Shown: piece by piece, positions 35,404 to 44,052 of the stretch
Layout of the letters: the number at the start of each line of letters is the position of its first letter
Position numbering within the stretch: position 1 is the first letter of the stretch
From: Marisediminitalea aggregata
GTDB taxonomy: Bacteria > Pseudomonadota > Gammaproteobacteria > Enterobacterales > Alteromonadaceae
Reading direction: 5' to 3'
Assembly: GCF_900129565.1 (NCBI RefSeq)
Contig: NZ_FQWD01000001.1
Coordinates: forward strand, 372,001 to 436,000
DNA length: 64,000 nt
The notes under the pieces: generated by a model
What the model was told of the DNA's origin: nothing
Databases searched by the model: none
The model's input: only the letters and a program-made list of their open reading frames with translations
Made by a program: the position numbers and the translations under genes

Positions 35404-38235
35404 ATGGATAACATAGAAGTTCGCGGTGCCCGCACCCACAATCTGAAAAACATCGATATCACTATTCCTCGTGACAAACTGGTGGTGATCACCGGACTGT
35501 CAGGCTCAGGAAAATCTTCCCTGGCGTTTGATACGCTGTATGCTGAAGGTCAGCGTCGTTACGTTGAATCGCTGTCGGCTTACGCCCGCCAATTTTTGTC
35601 GATGATGGAAAAGCCCGATGTTGATCACATCGAAGGCTTGTCGCCCGCTATATCCATTGAGCAAAAATCCACTTCGCACAACCCGCGTTCAACCGTGGGT
35701 ACGATTACCGAGATATACGATTATCTGCGTTTGATGTTTGCCCGTGTTGGCACACCTCGCTGCCCGGATCACGACGTGGCACTGGATGCACAAACCATTT
35801 CTCAAATGGTCGACCGGGTATTGGAATTGCCGGAAGGCACCAAGCTGATGCTGCTAGCGCCGGTAGTGCAAAACCGTAAGGGTGAACACGTTAAAACCCT
35901 GCAGTCATTAGCTGCCCAGGGCTATATTCGGGCGCGTATTGACGGTGACGTGTGTGACCTGTCGGATCCACCTGAACTGGATTTGCATAAAAAGCACACT
36001 ATTGAAGTGGTTATCGACCGCTTCAAAGTGCGTGACGACCTACAATTACGTCTGGCAGAAAGTTTCGAAACCGCGCTGGCGCTGTCTGCAGGTAACGCCA
36101 AAGTAGCGTATATGGACGAACCGGATACACCTGAGATTATCTTCTCGGCTAACTTTGCCTGCCCGCATTGTGGTTATAGCATCAGTGAGCTTGAACCGCG
36201 TTTGTTCTCGTTCAACAACCCGGCTGGTGCATGCGGTACCTGTGATGGTCTGGGCACGCGCCAGTTCTTCGACCCGTTTAAAGTGGTCACCAATGACGAA
36301 CTGAGCCTGTCTGGTGGTGCAATCCGTGGTTGGGACAAGCGCAGCTACTATTATTTCCAGATGCTTCAGGCGGTTGCCGACCATTATGGTTTCAGCCTTA
36401 CCGTACCATTGGGTGAGTTGTCTGACGAGCACAGGAACATCGTACTTTATGGCTCTAAAGGCAAATCCATTAGTTTCCGCTATATCAACGATCGCGGCGA
36501 CATCATGGAGCGCAAGCATCCGTTCGAGGGCATCATTCCAAACATGGAGCGCCGCTACCGGGAAACGGAATCGAATACCGTACGCGAAGAACTCTCTAAG
36601 TTTTTAAGCCAGCAACCCTGTAATAGCTGTGGCGGCACCCGCTTGCGTACGGAAGCCCGCCACGTGTTTATTGAAGACACCAACTTGCCGGCCATTGCTG
36701 AAATGTCGATTGCCGGCGCTTATGACTTTTTCGAGCATTTGAATTTGTCGGGGCAACGCGCCCAAATCGCCGACAAGATATTAAAAGAAATCCTCGACCG
36801 TTTACGCTTCCTGGTTAACGTCGGTCTGAACTACCTGACCCTGTCCCGCAGTGCCGACACCCTCTCTGGTGGAGAAGCCCAGCGAATTCGTCTGGCAAGT
36901 CAGATTGGTGCGGGTCTTGTTGGGGTGATGTATGTACTCGACGAACCCTCAATTGGATTGCACCAGCGTGATAACGAACGCCTGTTAAAAACCCTTACCC
37001 ATTTGCGCGACCTGGGTAACACGGTACTGGTGGTAGAACACGACGAAGACGCCATCAAAGAAGCGGATTACATTATTGATATCGGTCCGGGCGCCGGTGT
37101 TCACGGCGGTCAGATCATTGCGCAGGGTAGTCTGGATGACATCCTCAGTAACGAAGACTCGTTAACCGGAAAGTACCTGTCCGGACGCGAAAAAATTGAA
37201 GTACCTGCTGAACGTAATAAAGCCAAAGACGATCAGTGGCTGGAATTAAAAGGCGCCACTGGCAACAACCTGAAAAACGTAAATTTGCGTATCCCGGTGG
37301 GTGTGATGACCTGTATTACGGGTGTGTCTGGTTCGGGTAAATCTACCCTGATCAACGACACCTTTTACCGCATTGCGCACCGTGAACTGAACAATGCGAC
37401 TACCAGCGAACCCGCGCCGTACAAGTCAATGACCGGCCTGGATAAGCTCGACAAAGTGGTCGATATCGATCAGAGCCCGATTGGTCGTACCCCACGCTCA
37501 AACCCAGCCACGTATGCCGGCATTTTCACGCCTATTCGTGAAATGTTTGCTGGCACTCAGGAAGCCCGCTCACGCGGTTACAAGCCAGGACGCTTTAGTT
37601 TCAACGTGAAAGGCGGACGCTGTGAAGCCTGTCAGGGTGACGGCGTTATCAAAGTTGAGATGCACTTCCTGCCCGACGTGTACGTGCCGTGTGACGTGTG
37701 TAAAGGCAAGCGCTACAACCGCGAAACACTGGAAATAAAATACAAAGACAAAAACATCCACGAAGTACTGGAAATGACCGTTGAAGACGCCCGCGAGTTC
37801 TTCGACCCGATTCCCGCCATTGCCCGTAAACTGCAAACACTCATGGATGTCGGTTTGTCTTATATCCGCTTGGGTCAGGCCGCCACCACGTTATCAGGTG
37901 GTGAAGCACAGCGCGTGAAGCTAGCCAAAGAACTGTCTAAGCGCGATACCGGCCAAACTCTGTACATTCTGGACGAGCCAACCACTGGCCTGCACTTCCA
38001 CGACATCAAACAGTTGCTGGCCATGCTGCACCGCCTGCGCGATCACGGCAATACCGTGGTGGTCATTGAGCATAACCTAGACGTCATCAAGACCGCGGAT
38101 TACTTAGTGGATCTCGGCCCTGAAGGCGGTTCTGGTGGTGGACAAATCATTGCCGAAGGCACCCCGGAAGACATCGCAGAAAGTGCGGTATCGCACACCG
38201 GCCGTTTCTTAAAACCGCTATTAAAGCAGGTGTAG
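35404..38235 (+). CDS. uvrA: UvrABC excinuclease subunit A
   Basis: 943 residues from ATG 35404 ([17 protein letters not shown]); an in-frame ATG at 35308 is upstream of conserved sequence. Two ABC ATPase halves: Walker [10 protein letters not shown] at 31-39 and GVSGSGKST in the second half, with LSGGEAQR signatures in both. Zinc Cys pairs are seen in [16 protein letters not shown] and CEACQGDG…[10 protein letters not shown]. It recognises bulky DNA lesions together with UvrB. No convincing LexA box was found in the 180 bp upstream. Confidence 0.97.
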   Translation: MDNIEVRGARTHNLKNIDITIPRDKLVVITGLSGSGKSSLAFDTLYAEGQRRYVESLSAYARQFLSMMEKPDVDHIEGLSPAISIEQKSTSHNPRSTVGTITEIYDYLRLMFARVGTPRCPDHDVALDAQTISQMVDRVLELPEGTKLMLLAPVVQNRKGEHVKTLQSLAAQGYIRARIDGDVCDLSDPPELDLHKKHTIEVVIDRFKVRDDLQLRLAESFETALALSAGNAKVAYMDEPDTPEIIFSANFACPHCGYSISELEPRLFSFNNPAGACGTCDGLGTRQFFDPFKVVTNDELSLSGGAIRGWDKRSYYYFQMLQAVADHYGFSLTVPLGELSDEHRNIVLYGSKGKSISFRYINDRGDIMERKHPFEGIIPNMERRYRETESNTVREELSKFLSQQPCNSCGGTRLRTEARHVFIEDTNLPAIAEMSIAGAYDFFEHLNLSGQRAQIADKILKEILDRLRFLVNVGLNYLTLSRSADTLSGGEAQRIRLASQIGAGLVGVMYVLDEPSIGLHQRDNERLLKTLTHLRDLGNTVLVVEHDEDAIKEADYIIDIGPGAGVHGGQIIAQGSLDDILSNEDSLTGKYLSGREKIEVPAERNKAKDDQWLELKGATGNNLKNVNLRIPVGVMTCITGVSGSGKSTLINDTFYRIAHRELNNATTSEPAPYKSMTGLDKLDKVVDIDQSPIGRTPRSNPATYAGIFTPIREMFAGTQEARSRGYKPGRFSFNVKGGRCEACQGDGVIKVEMHFLPDVYVPCDVCKGKRYNRETLEIKYKDKNIHEVLEMTVEDAREFFDPIPAIARKLQTLMDVGLSYIRLGQAATTLSGGEAQRVKLAKELSKRDTGQTLYILDEPTTGLHFHDIKQLLAMLHRLRDHGNTVVVIEHNLDVIKTADYLVDLGPEGGSGGGQIIAEGTPEDIAESAVSHTGRFLKPLLKQV

Positions 38236-38236
38236 T

Positions 38237-38641
38237 ATGTTTGAAATGACAACCAATGTGCGCTTCAGTGAAACCGATGGCGCAGGTCACGTGGGCAATA
38301 CTGTAATGGTGGTGTGGTTTGAAGAAGCCCGCACTCCATTATTCGAAATGTTTACCCCTACCCTGGCGCTGGACAGCTGGCCGTTAATACTGGCCAGCTA
38401 TCAGGTCGATTTTCATGCGCAAATTTTCTATGGTGAGCCGGTTACAATCAAAACCTGGGTGAAGCGTATCGGCAACAGCTCTTTTGAGGCCTATCAGGAA
38501 GCATGGCAGAGCGGTAAGCGCTGTAATTCTGGCACTACCACCATGGTGCACTACAATTATGAGACACAGAAAACAGCAGCAATCCCCGACAACATTCGAG
38601 CCGCGCTAAGTGAACACCTGCTGCCGGAAGATCATGAGTAA
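38237..38641 (+). CDS. Hotdog-fold acyl-CoA thioesterase (YbgC/FadM type)
   Basis: 134 residues, starting one base after the uvrA stop, so translated by re-initiation or coupling. The 4HBT motif is recognisable: VRFSETDGAGHVGNTVMVVWFEEAR, then ILASYQVDFHAQIFYGEPVTIKTWVKRIGNSSFEAYQE. FadM/YbgC relatives hydrolyse acyl-CoA; the usual GHVNN reads GHVGN here. Substrate unknown. Confidence 0.85.
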   Translation: MFEMTTNVRFSETDGAGHVGNTVMVVWFEEARTPLFEMFTPTLALDSWPLILASYQVDFHAQIFYGEPVTIKTWVKRIGNSSFEAYQEAWQSGKRCNSGTTTMVHYNYETQKTAAIPDNIRAALSEHLLPEDHE

Positions 38642-38646
38642 GTAGT

Positions 38647-39339
38647 ATGACAACATTCATTGAAGTGATTGATAACGCCCTACCTGTACAGTTGTGCAGG
38701 GACATTATCGATACCTTTGATACCAGTCAGAAACTGGCACCAGGACGCACCGGCGGTGGTGTGGATACCGACAAAAAGCGCTCAATGGATGTGTCATTCT
38801 CACAAAACCCGGAATTCAAAGCCCATCACCAGGCCGTATTTGAAGCCTGCAGCAACGGGATTTTTAATTACCTGAAAAAGTATTATTTTGCGATAGTCGG
38901 CCCGTTGGGTTTAACCCTTCCTGAACCGACCACTGGCCAGCCGGTTAAGCTCACGGCAGAGAATTTTGAAACCCTCGGCCTGCCACAATTACCCATGCTC
39001 ATTCAGCACCTTTTCCGAATGGGTGACATCAATGCCCAGCGCTATGAAAAAGGCAATGGCGGTTACCCTTACTGGCATTCAGAAGTGTATCCGCAGGCCC
39101 AGCACAATGAAGCGCTGCACCGTATTCTACTGTTCATGTTTTATCTGAATGACGTGGAAGAAGGCGGTAGCACGGATTTTTACTACCAGGATGCGTCCAT
39201 TCAGCCCAAAGCCGGCCGCATGGTCATTGCTCCCGCGTATTTCACCCACACCCACAGGGGCCAAATCCCGGTCTCTGACGACAAATATATTCTGACTTCA
39301 TGGGTATTGTTTAATCGCGCAGAGCAGTTGTATGGCTAA
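38647..39339 (+). CDS. 2-oxoglutarate/Fe(II)-dependent oxygenase-like protein
   Basis: 230 residues with the double-stranded beta-helix pattern of prolyl-4-hydroxylase-like enzymes. Candidate Fe ligands: His144 and Glu146 in YWHSEVY (an HxE form of the usual HxD), and the distal His203 in THTHRG; Lys/Arg after the distal His would bind 2-oxoglutarate. LFMFYLNDVEEGGSTDFYYQ and IQPKAGRMVIAPAYFTHTHRG are typical core strands. It follows the thioesterase by 5 bp and likely forms a uvrA-thioesterase-oxygenase unit. Substrate unknown. Confidence 0.78.
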   Translation: MTTFIEVIDNALPVQLCRDIIDTFDTSQKLAPGRTGGGVDTDKKRSMDVSFSQNPEFKAHHQAVFEACSNGIFNYLKKYYFAIVGPLGLTLPEPTTGQPVKLTAENFETLGLPQLPMLIQHLFRMGDINAQRYEKGNGGYPYWHSEVYPQAQHNEALHRILLFMFYLNDVEEGGSTDFYYQDASIQPKAGRMVIAPAYFTHTHRGQIPVSDDKYILTSWVLFNRAEQLYG

Positions 39340-39387
39340 CGATTAGAGCGCCTTCAGCACATAAAACAAGTAGCTCCCTTCTAAAAC

Positions 39388-39420
39388 AACAATGCACCGG
39401 CTAGCGGTGCATTGTTTTAT
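39388..39420. terminator. Bidirectional terminator between the oxygenase gene and amtB
   Basis: ACAATGCACCG-GCTAG-CGGTGCATTGT followed by TTTTAT on the plus strand and preceded by AAAAC (U-rich for amtB). Confidence 0.85.
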
Positions 39421-39439
39421 CTCTTCAACCTGTACTGAA

Positions 39440-40726
39440 TTACAAGTTGTAACCACGCTCATCGTGGCTAGAAATATCCAGACCCTGATGCTCAGTTTCC
39501 GTGTCTACACGCAGGCCTTTGGTTAACACAGAGACCACTTTAAGCAGAATCCAGGAGACCACCGCAGTGTAAACAAATACGCTAACGATACCGATGGTTT
39601 GCACGGTTACCTGATCACCAATACTGGCATTGTCACCACCGAAGCCGTAGCCGCTGAACAGCCCCAAATCAGGTGAACAGAATACGCCTGCCAGCAATGT
39701 ACCTAAAATACCGCCGACACCGTGCACCGGGAATACGTCCAGCGAGTCGTCGATTTTCCACTTCTGTTTAATTAGCACGGTACAGTAGAAGCAAATCACA
39801 CCAGCAGATAAACCAATGACCAGGCCAGCTGCCGGGCTAACAAAACCTGAGGCAGGGGTAATGGTACCCAAGCCCGCCACCATACCCGTTACAATACCCA
39901 GTACCGAAGGTTTGCCGTATTTCAACCATTCCAGCGTCATCCAGGCAAGAGAACCCGTTGCCGCACTGATGTGTGTTACCAGCATAGCCATAGACGCATC
40001 ACCATTTGCTGCCACAGCACTGCCGCCATTAAAGCCAAACCAGCCAACCCATAGCATACCCGCGCCACCGACCGTCATCGTAAGGTTGTGTGGAATAAGT
40101 GACGCACTGCCGTAACCATTGCGGTTACCAATCACCAGCGCTGCGACCAAGGCGCCCACACCGGCTGTAATATGCACCACCGTGCCACCAGCAAAGTCTA
40201 ACAGGCCCATTTCGGCCAGCCAGCCGCCGCCCCACACCCAGTGACACACAGGTAAATAAACAAGCACAAGCCAAACCAGGGCGAAAATCAACACAGACGA
40301 GAACTTCATGCGTTCAGCAAAGCCGCCCACCATTAACGCCGGGGTAATAACGGCAAAGGTCAGTTGGAACATAAAAAACAGTGGCTCAGGAATAGTGCCC
40401 GACAGGCTCTCTTTAGTCACGCCATCAAGGAACACCTTCGACAGATCCCCAATAAAGCTATTGCCCTCGGTAAACGCCAGGCTGTAACCGGCAATCAGCC
40501 AAATGAGTGACGCACCACATGCAATAGCAAAACACTGCATAAGGACCGACAGCACGTTTTTACTGCGAACCAGGCCACCGTAAAAAAACGACAAGCCGGG
40601 TAACGTCATAAATAACACGAGTGCGGTAGAGGTAAGGATCCATGCAGTGTCGCCGCTGTCTGCGGTTTCCTGCGCAAATGCCGAGCACGGCAAAAGTAAA
40701 GCAACAGCTAAAAGCCAGTTACGCAT
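39440..40726 (-). CDS. amtB: Ammonium transporter
   Basis: 428 residues with signal peptide (…CSAFAQ) and 11 membrane segments. Amt signatures are present: GLSFFYGGLVRSKNVLS, the pore twin histidines in GGTVVHITAGVGALVAAL and DVFPVHGVGGILGTLLAGVF, and DASMAMLVTHISAATGSLAWMTLEW. It conducts ammonium/ammonia across the inner membrane. The usual glnK partner is not adjacent on either side, and no sigma-54 promoter was recognised upstream. Confidence 0.95.
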   Translation of the reverse strand: MRNWLLAVALLLPCSAFAQETADSGDTAWILTSTALVLFMTLPGLSFFYGGLVRSKNVLSVLMQCFAIACGASLIWLIAGYSLAFTEGNSFIGDLSKVFLDGVTKESLSGTIPEPLFFMFQLTFAVITPALMVGGFAERMKFSSVLIFALVWLVLVYLPVCHWVWGGGWLAEMGLLDFAGGTVVHITAGVGALVAALVIGNRNGYGSASLIPHNLTMTVGGAGMLWVGWFGFNGGSAVAANGDASMAMLVTHISAATGSLAWMTLEWLKYGKPSVLGIVTGMVAGLGTITPASGFVSPAAGLVIGLSAGVICFYCTVLIKQKWKIDDSLDVFPVHGVGGILGTLLAGVFCSPDLGLFSGYGFGGDNASIGDQVTVQTIGIVSVFVYTAVVSWILLKVVSVLTKGLRVDTETEHQGLDISSHDERGYNL

Positions 40727-41118
40727 ATTGTTGTCCTGAATTGTAAAAATGAGTTTTGGATTTTTACGCCTTATTGGCGCTTATTTTATTTTTGTGGGCC
40801 GTGGCATTCTCAGTGAAAACACATCAAAACCTCGTTCCGTGCCGCGCGTTTTTAGAATTATTTTTACGAAGCGTATTTTTAGCAAAAATATACCTGACAG
40901 ACGTATTATTAAAAAGTCTAAATTTATGCATATTTATTCACCATTATGCATTTTTGGTGAAATAGCCGCCAAATGTTGCAGCATGAGGTGGCTTCTTAAT
41001 TTTCGCAACGGCGCTATTAAATTAAGTAAATGAGAATTACTGGTGACTTTTTAAGCTGCTGTGATGTTTTTTCAGACGCCTGTTCGTCTGAAGGTATAAC
41101 CCCAGGATTACGAAACTT
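40727..41118. other. Intergenic region between amtB and the Tat-GH43 (392 bp, AT-rich)
   Basis: No convincing gene. Two short open frames here have no ribosome site. It contains the direct repeat TTATGCAT at 40924 and 40944 (20-bp period), a TTCACC/GGTGAA dyad nearby, and a hairpin TTCAGACG/CGTCTGAA at 41071-41092 in the leader of the GH43. It must carry the divergent promoters. Confidence 0.5.
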
Positions 41119-42747
41119 ATGACCACCAGCAGACGGACCCTCTTAAAGTCGATGGTCGCCGGTGCCACTGCCGCACCGTTTTCACTGTTAGCCGCCAGCT
41201 CAACGCAATCAGCATGCAACAAGCCAGCAAAAGTCTGGCCTCCAGGCGTTGAAGGCCAACGCAAAGCCGATTTAGGCAACGGTACATTCTTAAACCCGAT
41301 TGTGAGCGGTGATCATCCGGACCCCACTATTTTAAAAGACGGTGACGACTACTACATGACGTTTTCGTCGTTTTACTCCTATCCGGGTCTGATTATCTGG
41401 CATTCGAAAGATTTGGTTAACTGGGCCCCAATTGGCCCAACGCTAACCACGTCGCTAGGGGTTATCTGGGCAGTGGATCTATGCAAGCACGATGATCGCT
41501 ACTTCATTTATATTCCCGCTGACCCGAAAGGCGAAGGCTGGTCTATTTACGCAATTTGGGCAGATGATATAGCAGGCCCTTGGAGTGAGCCGGTTAACCT
41601 TCACATCGACGGCTGTATCGACCCGGGTCATATCGTTGGTGAAAACGGTAAACGCTATCTGTTTGTGAACGGCATACGTAAGATCAGACTCACCGACGAT
41701 GGACTGGCCACCGACGGTGAACTGGAAATGGCCTACGACCCCTGGCGCTACCCCAGCGATTGGATAGTAGAGAACTTTGCGCCTGAAGGGCCTAAATTAT
41801 TTCGCCATAACGACTGGTTCTATTTGGTGACTGCAGTGGGTGGCACGGCTGGCCCGGTAACAGGCCATATGGTCATTGCGGCGCGTTCAAAGTCCATTCA
41901 CGGCCCCTGGGAACACTGTCCACACAATCCTCTAGTTCGCACCCAGTCTGAACAAGAACCCTGGTGGTCAAAAGGACATGCTACGGTGGTTCAAGGCCCG
42001 GAAGGTGACTGGTGGATGGTTTACCACGGCTACGAAAACGGCTTCAGAACACTCGGTCGCCAGACCCTGCTTGAACCGATTGAATGGCGGGAAGATGGTT
42101 GGTTCTATGCAACCGGGGGTGACTTGTCGAAGCCGTTACCCAAACCCACAAGAAAAGCCCTTTCCACATCTGGGTTCGCCTTGTCTGACGACTTCAGCCA
42201 AAACAAATTTGGCATTCAGTGGAGTTTTCACAACCCACGCCCTGAAGAGATGGCTCGGGTACGGTATGGCGACAAAGCATTGCTGTTATCTGCCCATGGC
42301 AGTTCCCCAGCAGACAGCGCGCCATTAACCTGTCCGGTAAGCGATAGAGCCTATGAAATAGAAGTCGCCATGACGTTATCGGATAACACAAATACGGAAG
42401 CAGGCATATTATTGTTCTATAACCATAAAGCCTACGTGGGACTGGGTTTTACTCAAAAGGTTCTAAAACTGTATCAATATTCTGAAGAACTCAAGTGGGC
42501 AGGGCGTCCAATCAACAACCGGGAAGTGCGCTTCAAACTCACCAACAATCGCCATGTAGTGACGTATCATTATTCATTTGATAACGGCAAAACCTGGCAC
42601 CTGCACGGCACCAGAATGGAAGTGTCGGGCATGCATCACAACGTGTTCGGTGGATTCTTAAGCCTTAAAGTTGCGCTTTATTGTACTGGCGAGGGAAGTG
42701 TGACTTTACGGGATTTCCAGTATCGGGCGATAGAAGAAACACTTTAA
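41119..42747 (+). CDS. Tat-exported GH43 glycosidase with C-terminal beta-sandwich
   Basis: 542 residues. The N-terminus MTTSRRTLLKSMVAGATAAPF is a twin-arginine signal, so the protein is exported folded. GH43 catalytic residues: Asp68 (HPDPTI), Asp168 (CIDPGHI) and Glu223 (APEGPKLF). SRSIHGPWE-like RSKSIHGPWE and GHATVVQGPEGDWWMVYHGYE support the family. Residues about 350-540 form the concanavalin-like GH43 C2 module (FSQNKFGIQWSFHNPRPEE, YEIEVAMTL, GILLFYNHKAYVGLGF), as in xylosidase/arabinofuranosidase members. About 20 kb from the arabinose locus, without the shared operator motif. Substrate unresolved. Confidence 0.87.
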   Translation: MTTSRRTLLKSMVAGATAAPFSLLAASSTQSACNKPAKVWPPGVEGQRKADLGNGTFLNPIVSGDHPDPTILKDGDDYYMTFSSFYSYPGLIIWHSKDLVNWAPIGPTLTTSLGVIWAVDLCKHDDRYFIYIPADPKGEGWSIYAIWADDIAGPWSEPVNLHIDGCIDPGHIVGENGKRYLFVNGIRKIRLTDDGLATDGELEMAYDPWRYPSDWIVENFAPEGPKLFRHNDWFYLVTAVGGTAGPVTGHMVIAARSKSIHGPWEHCPHNPLVRTQSEQEPWWSKGHATVVQGPEGDWWMVYHGYENGFRTLGRQTLLEPIEWREDGWFYATGGDLSKPLPKPTRKALSTSGFALSDDFSQNKFGIQWSFHNPRPEEMARVRYGDKALLLSAHGSSPADSAPLTCPVSDRAYEIEVAMTLSDNTNTEAGILLFYNHKAYVGLGFTQKVLKLYQYSEELKWAGRPINNREVRFKLTNNRHVVTYHYSFDNGKTWHLHGTRMEVSGMHHNVFGGFLSLKVALYCTGEGSVTLRDFQYRAIEETL

Positions 42748-43604
42748 TTTAAAACGGTGGCGTTACGCCGACGCCACCAGGGTGTACTGGTATTTTTAAA
42801 GAGAAACCAGATAAGGGCGGCATTCACTGCCAATGTCACCAGAGAACCTTCAAGGCCGTAGTTTCCTCCGGTCAATAAGGGATGCCCCGCAGATTGCGTA
42901 GAAACAAGGCTTATAAATGCGTAACCACTCACATTAAAACCCCAAATCAGACTTTGTGACACGTTCCAACACAAGTGAAAAGCCAGCGCTGGCCATAAGC
43001 TTTGAGTTTTAAGAAAAATCACACCAAATAAACAGCCAGCAAGATAAGTATTTACCGCGCCTACGAGAGAAAAATGGTCGTTACTGAGGTGGAGATACGA
43101 GAAAAATCCTCCGGCTATTAACAGGGCAAACTCAGGCCGTATTTTTCTCACTAAGCTTACAAGCAACACGCCATTCAGTAGTATTTGCTCAAACAGCGCT
43201 GCGAGCGTTAAAAGGACAACCAAGGGATAAATTTCTGATGTAGCGTCAGTTGTTAGCGAATGCGTTGTTATACCCGCTGCAAACAGGATCAAGGCGACCA
43301 ATGAAAGCAGTCCTGCTCCAAGTAGTCCGAAGCCGAATACCAGCCTAACGTTGACTGGTTTCAATAAGGTCGTTTGCCGTAAAGAAACGCCGTCACAGTG
43401 TTTATGAAACTGCTGAACAAACAACAGTAAAACCAACAAATTACAGATTCTAAAAGCAATCTGAACAGCATACCCTGAAAAAGGTGAAAGATAATACTCC
43501 AGCGGTTTTGAAAGCGTTAGCTCTGTTAAAAACATGCCGACTGTCACACAAACGTAGAAACTGAGTAACCGGATAAACACGTTTCCTTTCATGGCGTTGA
43601 GCAT
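42744..43604 (-). CDS. CPBP (CAAX protease/bacteriocin-processing) family membrane protein
   Basis: 286 residues, about eight membrane segments. The start is backed by a strong GGAGG just upstream. CPBP motifs: motif 1 is degenerate (Glu139-Gln140 and Asn144 in FEQILLNGVLL; canonical EExxxR), motif 2 is intact (F168xxxH172 in FFSYLHL), and motif 3 is His210-xxx-Asn214 (FHLCWNVSQ). Family members include type II CAAX prenyl-protease homologues and bacteriocin self-immunity proteins. Directly upstream, 42 bp away on the same strand, is a double-glycine peptide gene, so immunity or maturation of that peptide is the likely role (inference). Overlaps the convergent GH43 by 4 bp. Confidence 0.8.
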   Translation of the reverse strand: MLNAMKGNVFIRLLSFYVCVTVGMFLTELTLSKPLEYYLSPFSGYAVQIAFRICNLLVLLLFVQQFHKHCDGVSLRQTTLLKPVNVRLVFGFGLLGAGLLSLVALILFAAGITTHSLTTDATSEIYPLVVLLTLAALFEQILLNGVLLVSLVRKIRPEFALLIAGGFFSYLHLSNDHFSLVGAVNTYLAGCLFGVIFLKTQSLWPALAFHLCWNVSQSLIWGFNVSGYAFISLVSTQSAGHPLLTGGNYGLEGSLVTLAVNAALIWFLFKNTSTPWWRRRNATVLN

Positions 43605-43646
43605 ACCCCCTCCCTGGTTATTTTCGCTTGGAATTAGCTTTTGATA

Positions 43647-43805
43647 TTAGTGGGTAATGTCATAAAGCCAAATGCCAAAATCGGCACCCAGGTTACCTAA
43701 ATCATTCAGTGTTTTGCCGAATTCAGACTGTGGGTTATCTAACCAGTATCCTCCAACAACAGACTCAAGCTCATGTGGCAGTAACTCGTTTACGTCATTA
43801 TTCAT
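43647..43805 (-). CDS. Double-glycine leader peptide, bacteriocin-like precursor (52 aa)
   Basis: A small uncalled gene, ATG 43805 to TAA 43647. The leader MNNDVNELLPHELESVVGG matches the double-glycine consensus: Leu -12, Glu -8, Leu -7, Val -4, Gly -2, Gly -1. Such leaders are cut by C39-peptidase ABC transporters. The 33-residue core begins YWLDNP, contains LGNLGADFG with GxxxG spacing, and ends WLYDITH; it has no Cys. This looks like an unmodified class II bacteriocin or signalling peptide. AAGGA lies about 11 bp upstream of the ATG, a long spacing. The next gene on the same strand is the CPBP protein. No C39 transporter is in the window. Function is inferred from leader and context. Confidence 0.72.
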   Translation of the reverse strand: MNNDVNELLPHELESVVGGYWLDNPQSEFGKTLNDLGNLGADFGIWLYDITH

Positions 43806-43835
43806 CGTGTGATTTTTCCTTTACAAGTTGAAACA

Positions 43836-43855
43836 AAGCATGACTATTCATGCTT
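43836..43855. promoter_or_regulatory. Inverted repeat AAGCATGA-CTAT-TCATGCTT upstream of the peptide gene
   Basis: Perfect 8-bp dyad with a 4-base centre, 31 bp upstream of the double-glycine peptide start. It could be an operator or a leader hairpin; in the minus direction it is followed by TGTTTC. Confidence 0.4.
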
Positions 43856-44052
43856 GTTTAGTATCCACCTGAAACGCCACTGAAAATACGCGACCTGAGT
43901 ACAGTTGTTCGTTTGCTGCCAATCACCCTTTACAAGAAATAGGGCATAGCTAGAAACAGTCTCCTTCAAAACCCTTAACATCTATATTACTATTTTCATT
44001 AGTGAAATTATCTCACCATTGAATCAATGATAAGTTGTTAACAGGGAATCGC

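Noticed and set aside
36046..36519. 157-codon frame antisense to uvrA
   Set aside because: Shadow of uvrA codon structure.
40727..41000. Sigma-54 promoter for amtB
   Set aside because: No TGGCAC-N5-TTGC-type match was found on the minus strand.
40749..41033. Open frames of 94 and 69 codons in the amtB/GH43 gap
   Set aside because: No ribosome site, one needs a TTG start, composition looks like AT-rich noncoding DNA, and the products match nothing known.
41071..41092. Hairpin TTCAGACG/CGTCTGAA as a terminator
   Set aside because: No T tract follows it in either direction; left as a leader hairpin.
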